A program made the position numbers and the translations under genes. This document shows positions 33,459 to 40,701 of a stretch of DNA of 64,000 nt, one piece after another. Below the pieces are notes generated by a model. The model saw nothing but the letters and a program-made list of their open reading frames with translations, ran no database searches and was not told where the DNA came from. How positions within the stretch are numbered: position 1 is the first letter of the stretch; the number at the start of each line of letters is the position of its first letter. Origin of the DNA: Hymenobacter montanus (GTDB lineage Bacteria > Bacteroidota > Bacteroidia > Cytophagales > Hymenobacteraceae); contig NZ_JACXAD010000011.1 in NCBI RefSeq assembly GCF_014699115.1, positions 62,001 to 126,000 on the forward strand, given 5' to 3'.

Positions 33459-36400
33459 ATGCCCGCCCCTACTCCGCAACTCTTGGATTTTGAATTGCTA
33501 TTCGCCGCCCTGCCCGCCCCCTACGCGGCGCTGGCCCCGGATGGCACCATCCTGGCGCTGAACAACGCTATGGCAGCCCTGCTCGGCCCGGTAGCGGCAT
33601 TAACCGGTCAGCCCTTGGTAGCCCTGCCCGCCGCGCTGGCGGCCGTCGACAACCGGGTAGCCCCCCCCGCCACCTGGGCGGGGGGGCTGCTCGCCGCGCA
33701 GGCCGGCACCCGGCAAGTACTGGCCCCGGAGTGGGCCGACGAGCAGCCGTTGGCCGGGGCCTCAGCCCCCACGTATTGGGAAGCCACGCTCCACCCCGTG
33801 CCGGCGTCGGACTCAACAACCAGCGCATTGCGCTACGTCCTGGTGCACCTGCTCGATGTGAGCCAGCAACCCCGTATGCAGCGCATCCTCGACCAGTTGC
33901 CGCTGACCATCACCACCATGGAGGGGCCGGACCTGACCTTTACGTTTCTTTCGGCTACTGCCCGGCAAAAGATGGGGCCCCGCACCCAAATGGGCCGGCC
34001 AGCGGCCGAATGCCTGCCGGAAATTGCCGCGCAGGGCTATCTGGAAGTACTGCGGCAGGTGCTCGCCACCGGGCAACCCGTTGTTGGCCACGAAGAGCGC
34101 AGCCTCCTGCTCGACCCCGCCACGGGCGTCCTGCGTGAGCACTACAACAACTTCGGCTACCTGCCACTCCTGGACGCGGGCAGCACCCCCACGGGCGTGC
34201 TGGCGTACAGCCTCGATGTGACCGAGCAGGTGCAGGCCCGGCTGCGCAGCGAGGCCCTGGCGGCCGAAAACCAACGCCAACAAGAGCAATTTCGGCTGCT
34301 CACCGAGTTTATTCCGCAGCTGGTGTTCCGGGCCGACGCTACGGGTCGGAGCACGTACGTGAACCAGCGCTGGCGCGACTACACCGGCTGCCCGACCGAG
34401 CAGCCCGGCCCGGAGCACCTAGGGGCCACCATTATCCACCCCGACGATTTCGCCGCAGCTGCCGCGGCCTGGCAAACAGCCGCGGCCGAAGGGAGCTACT
34501 ACGAGCTGGAGTATCGCCTACGCCGCCACGACGGCGAGTACCGCTGGTTTCTGACTCAGGTGCAGCCCCTGCGCGACGCTACCGGCCAAGTGACCGAGTG
34601 GTTCGGCACCTGCACCGACGTACACGAGCAGCGCCAGATTCGGGCCCAGCTGCAGCAACAGGACCAGCGTATGCACCGCATCCTGGACGAGCTGCCGCTG
34701 GTGCTGGGCGTGTACGAAGGCCCGGAGCTGCGGCCCAGTGTGGTGCTGCCTAAAATGCAGCGGCTGATGGGCTCCCGCCTCCAACTGGGCCGCCCCCGCC
34801 ACGAGATAATGCCCGAAATGAACGAGCAAGGCCACGGGCAGGAAACCATGCTGCGGGTGTACGAAACCGGCGAAGCGTTCCATGCCCTGGAACAGGCCAT
34901 CACCTTCACCGACTCCGACACGGGCGAATCGCGCTTGTTCTATTTTAATACGGGCATGCTCCCGCTGCGCGCGGCCGACGACCAACCGGTGAGCGCCGTG
35001 CTCAGCTATGGCATCGACGTGACCGAGCAGGTGCTGGCCCGCCAGCGGGCTGAGGCCCTGCAGGCCACGGCCCAGGCCGCCGACCAGCGCCTGCGCCACG
35101 TAACCGAAAGCCAGCCTTCCATCACGTTCATCAGCGATGAGTACGGGAACGTGCTCTACATCAGCCCGCAGTGGCACGAGTACACCGGCTCGGACCCGGC
35201 CGAGCCCCTCGATGAGGTGTGGCAGCGGTCGTTGCACCCCGAGGACCAGTTGCGGGTGCAAGTCGCGTACGCCCAGGCCCTGGCCGTCGGCGGCCCGTGG
35301 CGGTACGAGTTCCGCCTGCGCCGCCACGATGGGCAATACCGCTGGTTCACCAGCCAGGGGGTGCCCGAGCCGCTGGCCGAGGCGCAGGCGGCCGACCGGC
35401 CCCGCCAGTGGTTTGGCACCAACCTCGACATCCATGAGCTGCGGGAGGCCCAACGCCAACTCGAGCTCAAAGACCAGCAGCTTACCCAGATTCTCACCCA
35501 AAGCCCGACCCTAATTGCCACCACCACCGGGCCGGAGCATCGCTTCGCGTACACCAACCCCGGCTTCGACGCCTTGCTCGGCCAGCGCGCCCGGCTGGGC
35601 GAGCGCCTGGGCGACTGCGCGCCGGAAGTGGTGGAACAAAGCTTCGGGGCCCTGCTCGACCAAGTGTACCGGACTGGGGAGACCTTCGTGGGCCAGGAAG
35701 TTCCGCTGGAGCTCTACGACTCCGCCACGGGCCAGTTCGAGACCGCTCATCTCAACCTGACCTGCCAAGGCCGGCGCGACGACGAATCTCAAATCATCGG
35801 CCTGATGGTGTTTATTGTGGACGTCACTGAGCAGGTGAGGGCCCGGCGCGAAGCCGATGTCTTGCAGGCCGAGGTGCAGGCCGCCGACGCCCGCTTGCGC
35901 CGGCAAGCCGAAGCCCTGCCCATTATCACCTTCATCACCGATGGCCAGGGCGAGACCCTCTACGTCAGCCCCCAGTGGTATCAGTATACCGGGCAGGCCG
36001 CCGGGGGGCCCTGGGCGGAGGTCGACGCCCACTGGCGGGAGGCGCTCCACCCCGACGACCGCCCCAAAGCCCTACGCCTGATTCAGCTAAGCATAGAGTT
36101 GGCCCAGAACGGCCGGATGGAAGTGCGCCTGCGCGGAGCCGACGGCCAGTACCGCTGGTTTCTGACCGAGGCCGTGCCCGAGCTGGATGCCACCGGCCGC
36201 CTGGTACGCCGCTACGGCTACCTGCTCGATGTGCACGAGCTGCGCGAGCGCACCCACGAGCTGGCGCGCAGCCGCGAAGACTTTGCCGCCCTGGCCGACA
36301 ACATTGCCCAACTTGCCTGGATGGCCGACGCCACGGGTAGCCTGTTTTGGTACAACCAGCAATGGTACGAGTACACGGGCTCGTCGGCCGAGGAAATGCA

Positions 36401-38105
36401 AGGCTGGGGCTGGATGAAAGTGCACGACCCCGCCCTGGTGGAGGGCGTGAACGAGCGCTACCTCGAGTGCATCGCGGCGGGGCAGCCCTGGGAAGATACC
36501 TTTCCCCTACGGCGCCACGATGGGCAGTTCCGCTGGTTCCTGAGCCGGGCCCGGCCCATCCGCGACGCGGCCACGGGGGCCGTGGTGCGCTGGTGCGGCA
36601 CCAACACCGACGTAACGGAGCTGCGCCAGCTCCAGACCCAGCTCGGCGCCAGTGAGGAAGAGCTGCGCATCCAGGCTGAGAGCATTCCGCAGCAGGTGTG
36701 GACCGCCTTACCCGACGGCACCGTGGACTTCTTCAACCACCGCACCGCAGCTTACGTGGGCGAGTCGATGGAGAAAAACGGGGCCGTTAACTGGCTCAGC
36801 TTCGTGCATCCCGACGATCGGGCCGACATGCAGGCCAACTGGGCCCAGGCCATTGCCAGCCAGCGCTACTACGAGGCCGAGTTTCGCCTGCGCCGCTACG
36901 ACGGGCAATACCGGTGGTTTCTGGGCCAGGCCCAGGCCCGGCGGGCCAACGGGGGCCAGGTGCTGAAGTGGTACGGCACCAACACCGACGTGCATCAGCA
37001 GCGCGTGCTGCAGGAGCAGCTGCTCACGAGCCAGGCCCGTTTCCAGCAGCTGATCGAAACCCTGCCCCAGATGGCCTGGACGGCCAACCCCGACGGCGCG
37101 ACGAGCTACTACAACCAGCGCTGGTACGATTTCACGGGCGGCACTTTCGAGGAGCTGCAGGGCTGGGGATGGGAGCACTTTCTGCACCCCGACGACCTGG
37201 CTCCTACCCTGCAGCGCTGGCAGCACAGCCTGGCCACCGGCGAGCCGTTCGAGGGCGAGAGCCGCTGGCGCAACCACCAGGGCCAGTACCGCTGGTTTTT
37301 GACCCGCGCCGAGTGCCTGCGCGACAAAACCGGCGCCATCACGGAATGGGTGGGCGCCAACACCGACGTGCACGAGGTGAAGCAGGTGCAGGAGCAGCTC
37401 GAAGCCCAGAACGCCCGCCTGATGCGGACTAATGAGGACCTCGACAACTTCGTGTACACCGCCTCGCACGACCTGAAGCAGCCCATCAACAACATGGCCG
37501 GCATCTTTGAGGAACTGACCCGCACGGCTTACTTCCGCGACCCCGAGGCCATTAAGCTCATCAGCTACTTCGAGCGGGCGCTGGCCCAGATTTTTGGCAC
37601 CATCGACGACTTGAGCGCCATCGTGCGGGGGCAGCGCCAGCAACAGGAAGTTCCGGCCGAAACCGTGGCCCTGGCCCCCCTGGTGGCCGAAGTCATCAAT
37701 AGCCTGCAAGACCAGGTGACGCAGTCGGGCGCGGCGTTTGAGCTGGACTTCGCCACCTGCCCGGCAGTAACCTTCGTGCGGCCTAACCTGCAAAGCCTGC
37801 TCTTCAACCTGATCAGCAACTCGCTCAAGTACGCCGCGCCCGACCGCCCCCCGCGTATCCGCCTTAGCAGCACGCCCGAGGCCGCATCCGGCCGCCCCGT
37901 TCTCACGGTGCAGGACAATGGCCTGGGCATCGACATGGAGCGGTTTGGGCCGCAGCTCTTCCAGCTGTTCCGCCGCTTCCACACCCACGTCGACGGCACG
38001 GGCATGGGGCTCTACCTGGTGAACCGCATCGTGCAAATTCACGGCGGCCGGCTGGAAGTAACCAGCACCGTGGGCGAGGGGACGACGTTTCTGATTTATT
38101 TGTAG
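33459..38105 (+). CDS. Sensor histidine kinase with ten PAS domains
   Basis: A 1548-residue protein without membrane segments, so a cytosolic sensor. Ten PAS domains follow each other: an N-terminal one (8-140), three of a type beginning RILDQLP/RILDELP/QILTQSP (about 140-270, 405-530, 675-800), and six PAS_3-like ones each ending YRWF or FRWF followed by a PAC segment (about 278-395, 545-665, 812-930, 942-1060, 1068-1185, 1194-1310). A HisKA domain carries the phospho-acceptor His1336 or so (YTASHDLKQPINNM), then HATPase_c (about 1410-1548) with NLISNSLKYA, VQDNGLGID and DGTGMGLYLVNRI. No receiver domain or adjacent regulator: an orphan kinase. Confidence 0.93.
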   Translation: MPAPTPQLLDFELLFAALPAPYAALAPDGTILALNNAMAALLGPVAALTGQPLVALPAALAAVDNRVAPPATWAGGLLAAQAGTRQVLAPEWADEQPLAGASAPTYWEATLHPVPASDSTTSALRYVLVHLLDVSQQPRMQRILDQLPLTITTMEGPDLTFTFLSATARQKMGPRTQMGRPAAECLPEIAAQGYLEVLRQVLATGQPVVGHEERSLLLDPATGVLREHYNNFGYLPLLDAGSTPTGVLAYSLDVTEQVQARLRSEALAAENQRQQEQFRLLTEFIPQLVFRADATGRSTYVNQRWRDYTGCPTEQPGPEHLGATIIHPDDFAAAAAAWQTAAAEGSYYELEYRLRRHDGEYRWFLTQVQPLRDATGQVTEWFGTCTDVHEQRQIRAQLQQQDQRMHRILDELPLVLGVYEGPELRPSVVLPKMQRLMGSRLQLGRPRHEIMPEMNEQGHGQETMLRVYETGEAFHALEQAITFTDSDTGESRLFYFNTGMLPLRAADDQPVSAVLSYGIDVTEQVLARQRAEALQATAQAADQRLRHVTESQPSITFISDEYGNVLYISPQWHEYTGSDPAEPLDEVWQRSLHPEDQLRVQVAYAQALAVGGPWRYEFRLRRHDGQYRWFTSQGVPEPLAEAQAADRPRQWFGTNLDIHELREAQRQLELKDQQLTQILTQSPTLIATTTGPEHRFAYTNPGFDALLGQRARLGERLGDCAPEVVEQSFGALLDQVYRTGETFVGQEVPLELYDSATGQFETAHLNLTCQGRRDDESQIIGLMVFIVDVTEQVRARREADVLQAEVQAADARLRRQAEALPIITFITDGQGETLYVSPQWYQYTGQAAGGPWAEVDAHWREALHPDDRPKALRLIQLSIELAQNGRMEVRLRGADGQYRWFLTEAVPELDATGRLVRRYGYLLDVHELRERTHELARSREDFAALADNIAQLAWMADATGSLFWYNQQWYEYTGSSAEEMQGWGWMKVHDPALVEGVNERYLECIAAGQPWEDTFPLRRHDGQFRWFLSRARPIRDAATGAVVRWCGTNTDVTELRQLQTQLGASEEELRIQAESIPQQVWTALPDGTVDFFNHRTAAYVGESMEKNGAVNWLSFVHPDDRADMQANWAQAIASQRYYEAEFRLRRYDGQYRWFLGQAQARRANGGQVLKWYGTNTDVHQQRVLQEQLLTSQARFQQLIETLPQMAWTANPDGATSYYNQRWYDFTGGTFEELQGWGWEHFLHPDDLAPTLQRWQHSLATGEPFEGESRWRNHQGQYRWFLTRAECLRDKTGAITEWVGANTDVHEVKQVQEQLEAQNARLMRTNEDLDNFVYTASHDLKQPINNMAGIFEELTRTAYFRDPEAIKLISYFERALAQIFGTIDDLSAIVRGQRQQQEVPAETVALAPLVAEVINSLQDQVTQSGAAFELDFATCPAVTFVRPNLQSLLFNLISNSLKYAAPDRPPRIRLSSTPEAASGRPVLTVQDNGLGIDMERFGPQLFQLFRRFHTHVDGTGMGLYLVNRIVQIHGGRLEVTSTVGEGTTFLIYL

Positions 38106-38129
38106 TTTTTGAGGATGAGGGGATGAAGA

Positions 38130-38196
38130 GAATTAAAAATTAAAAATGAAGAATTAAAAATTGACCAGCAGATTTTTAATTCTTCATTTTTAATTC
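38130..38196. repeat. AT-rich inverted repeat, copy 2
   Basis: GAATTAAAAATTAAAAATGA... (left, 38130 onward) pairs perfectly with the right arm ending at 38196; the two arms frame the spacer TTGACCAGCAGA. Sequence, order and spacer match copy 1 at 13246-13313, except that the extra AATTAAAA unit is here in the left arm. It lies between the histidine kinase and the aminotransferase gene and may supply a terminator. Confidence 0.87.
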
Positions 38197-38216
38197 TTGA
38201 AAAACTGTACACTGAC

Positions 38217-39404
38217 TTGATAATCGCTCTAACACTCCATCACCCCAACACCTTGCTTCAATCCAAGCTGCCCGACGTTGGCGTTAGCATTTTCACGCAG
38301 ATGACCTTGCTGGCCCAGGAAACCGGTGCCATCAACCTGGCCCAGGGCTTCCCCGACTACGACCCGCCCCAGGAGCTGTTGGAGGCTCTGGTCCGCCACG
38401 CCCGCACGCCGGGCCACCACCAGTATGCCCCCATGCCGGGCCTGCCGCAGCTACGCGAGACCATTGCCGCCCAGGTCGGGCGGCGGCACCCCGAAGCGCC
38501 CGCGCCCGACCCGGCCACGGAGGTTACCATTACGGCCGGAGCCACCGAGGCCCTGTATGCCGTGCTGGCCGCCGTGGTGCGGCCCGGCGATGAAGTGCTG
38601 GTGTTCGAGCCGGCGTACGACCTGTACGGGCCGGCCATTCGGCTCCAGGGGGGCGTGCCGCGCTACGTGCGCCTGCCCTCCCCCCACTTCCGGCCCGACT
38701 GGGACGCGGTGCGCCGGGCGGTGTCGCCCCGCACGCGGCTGGTGCTGGTGAACACCCCCCACAACCCCAGCGGCGCCGTTTTCACGGCCGACGACTGGCA
38801 GGCGCTGGCCCTTGTCCTGGCCGGCACCAACGCCTTGGTACTGAGCGATGAGGTGTATGAGCACCTCGTGTTCGATGGCGCTCCGCGCATGAGCGCCCGC
38901 CAGCACCCGGAGTTGCGCGCGCGCAGCTTCGTGCTCTCCTCCTTCGGCAAAAGCTACCACGCCACGGGCTGGAAAGTCGGCTACTGCATTGCCCCACCCG
39001 CCCTTACGGCCGAGGTGCGGCGCGTACACCAGTTCCTTACTTTCGCCGTGAGCACGCCCACTCAATACGCGTTGGCTGAAGTGCTGGCCGCCGACGCGAC
39101 CGATGCCCACGCCCGCGGCCTGGCCGAATTTTATCAGCAAAAGCGCGACGCTTTTCGCAGCTTGCTGGCCGGCACGGGCTGGGACCTGCTGCCCGTGCCC
39201 GGCGGCTATTTTCAACTGGCGCGCTACGGGGCTTTTTCCGCAGCCGGCGACCGATCCTTTGCCGAGCAGCTGGCCCGTGAGAAAGGCGTGGCCGTGGTGC
39301 CGATATCCGCCTTTTACCACGATGGTTTCGATGAGGGGCTGATTCGGTTTTGCTTTGCGAAGGAGGCCACTACCCTGGAAACGGCGGCGGCCAAGCTACG
39401 GTAG
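38217..39404 (+). CDS. Methionine aminotransferase-like PLP enzyme
   Basis: A class I aminotransferase of about 395 residues, close to E. coli YbdL. Signature blocks: TQMTLLAQETGAINLAQGFPDYD near the N-terminus, VTITAGATEALYAVLAAVV, VLVNTPHNPSGAVF, LSDEVYEHLVFDG, and the PLP lysine in LSSFGKSYHATGWKVGYC. It likely transaminates methionine (or the methionine keto acid) with glutamine. No ATG is available before the conserved part; TTG 38217 or TTG 38253 could be the start. The next gene, an omega-amidase, fits such a role. Confidence 0.88.
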   Translation: MIIALTLHHPNTLLQSKLPDVGVSIFTQMTLLAQETGAINLAQGFPDYDPPQELLEALVRHARTPGHHQYAPMPGLPQLRETIAAQVGRRHPEAPAPDPATEVTITAGATEALYAVLAAVVRPGDEVLVFEPAYDLYGPAIRLQGGVPRYVRLPSPHFRPDWDAVRRAVSPRTRLVLVNTPHNPSGAVFTADDWQALALVLAGTNALVLSDEVYEHLVFDGAPRMSARQHPELRARSFVLSSFGKSYHATGWKVGYCIAPPALTAEVRRVHQFLTFAVSTPTQYALAEVLAADATDAHARGLAEFYQQKRDAFRSLLAGTGWDLLPVPGGYFQLARYGAFSAAGDRSFAEQLAREKGVAVVPISAFYHDGFDEGLIRFCFAKEATTLETAAAKLR

Positions 39405-39634
39405 CCAGACCACCGTACGGCTCATTGTTGCTGAGGTGATCCTGCATACAGAGGTAACCGCATAAACGCATAAAGCATAAATATAGAACGACCCTGAAGG
39501 GTCTTCAGCAGGCGGGGGAGCAGTATGACCGGCTTTTAGCCGGGTGCTTCTGCTCAAGCAGTTAAATTGCGCGCCCTGCCTGCGGCTCGTCCAAGCACAG
39601 TCGTCACATCGACCCGAACATTCGTTGCTACCCC

Positions 39635-40420
39635 ATGCCTGACCTGACCGTTTCATTTATTCAAACTGCCTTGCACTGGCACGATGCGGCGGCCAACCGG
39701 GCGGCCCTTGAGCAGCACCTGGCGCAATTAACTGGGCCGACCGACCTCATCGTACTGCCGGAGATGTTTACGACCGGCTTCAGCATGGAGGCCGCGACCC
39801 AGGCCGAAACCATGGCGGGCCCAACCGTGGCCTGGTTGCGCGAGCGGGCCGCCGCGCACCAGGCCGTAATTACGGGCAGCATCATCATTCGGGAAAACGA
39901 CACTTACTATAACCGCCTGCTGTGGGTGCGGCCCGATGGCCGCCTGAGTACCTACGACAAACGCCACCTGTTCACGCTAGCCGGCGAGCAGCACGTGTAC
40001 ACGCCCGGCGCCACTCGCCTCGTAGAGCAGTGGCGTGGCTGGTGCATCTGCCCCTTGGTGTGCTACGACCTACGCTTCCCGGTCTGGAGCCGCAACCAAC
40101 GCAGCCAGCCCTACGACTTACTGCTGTACGTGGCCAATTGGCCTGCCGTGCGTCGAACCGCCTGGACGACGCTGCTTCGGGCCCGGGCCATCGAAAATGT
40201 GGCTTGCGCGCTAGGCGTGAACCGCATCGGCCGCGACGGCCTGGGCCACGATTACGCGGGCGAATCGGCTCTGCTCGACGCGCGGGGCAACTACCTGCTG
40301 GAGGCGGAGAACCAGCCCGGGATTTTCACCCATACGCTGCGCCGGGCGGAGCTGGAGGACTTCAGGGCCAAGTTTACGGCCTTAAGCGACGCGGACCCGT
40401 TTGAGCTGCCGGGGCTTTAG
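39635..40420 (+). CDS. Nitrilase-superfamily omega-amidase (YafV-like)
   Basis: A 261-residue C-N hydrolase. The catalytic triad Glu-Lys-Cys is seen in VLPEMFTTGFSME (Glu), TYDKRHLFTLAGE (Lys) and CPLVCYDLRFPVWSR (Cys). The LFTLAGEQHVYTPG segment is typical of YafV/Nit2-type omega-amidases, which hydrolyse 2-oxoglutaramate and 2-oxosuccinamate. It lies 230 bases downstream of the aminotransferase on the same strand, so the two could form a glutamine-transaminase / omega-amidase route. The start is ATG 39635. Confidence 0.9.
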   Translation: MPDLTVSFIQTALHWHDAAANRAALEQHLAQLTGPTDLIVLPEMFTTGFSMEAATQAETMAGPTVAWLRERAAAHQAVITGSIIIRENDTYYNRLLWVRPDGRLSTYDKRHLFTLAGEQHVYTPGATRLVEQWRGWCICPLVCYDLRFPVWSRNQRSQPYDLLLYVANWPAVRRTAWTTLLRARAIENVACALGVNRIGRDGLGHDYAGESALLDARGNYLLEAENQPGIFTHTLRRAELEDFRAKFTALSDADPFELPGL

Positions 40421-40446
40421 CCCGTGTTGCGGCTGCGGCCAGGGCA

Positions 40447-40483
40447 CCTCACCCCCGGCCCCTCTCCACAGGAGAGGGGAGCC
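40447..40483 (+). repeat. GC-rich dispersed hairpin repeat, copy 1
   Basis: A 37-base sequence beginning CCTCACCCCCGGCCCCTCTCC and ending GGAGAGGGGAGCC, with the stem CCCCTCTCC/GGAGAGGGG. It is identical to bases 62852-62888. It lies 27 bases after the omega-amidase stop. Confidence 0.85.
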
Positions 40484-40627
40484 TGACAACTAGGGTACGG
40501 AACTGTAAACGGATTTAAGTTTTCGGCTATCTCTGTACGAGTGCCTATATAGTGTGATATCGGGCTCCGTGCAGAGCCAGTGCTCTTTATAATTGACTTA
40601 GAGCCTTTCTCCGTTCCGCGTCCTGGT

Positions 40628-40685
40628 CATCTGGCTCCCCCTCCTGGGGCTTCGCGCCTCCAGCGAACCGGGGCTGGGGGTGAGG
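40628..40685 (-). repeat. GC-rich dispersed repeat, inverted degenerate copy
   Basis: Read on the minus strand, it begins CCTCACCCCCAGCCCCGG, contains TTCGCTGGAGGCGCGAAGC and ends AGGAGGGGGAGCCAGATG. The outer ends match copy 1 and the middle (CCCCGGTTCGCTGGA) matches the element at 62739. Confidence 0.7.
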
Positions 40686-40701
40686 CGCACTGTCTCCTCA
40701 C

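Noticed and set aside
36708..38042. 444-codon minus ORF inside the PAS kinase
   Set aside because: Antisense to PAS and kinase domains that are recognisable on the + strand.
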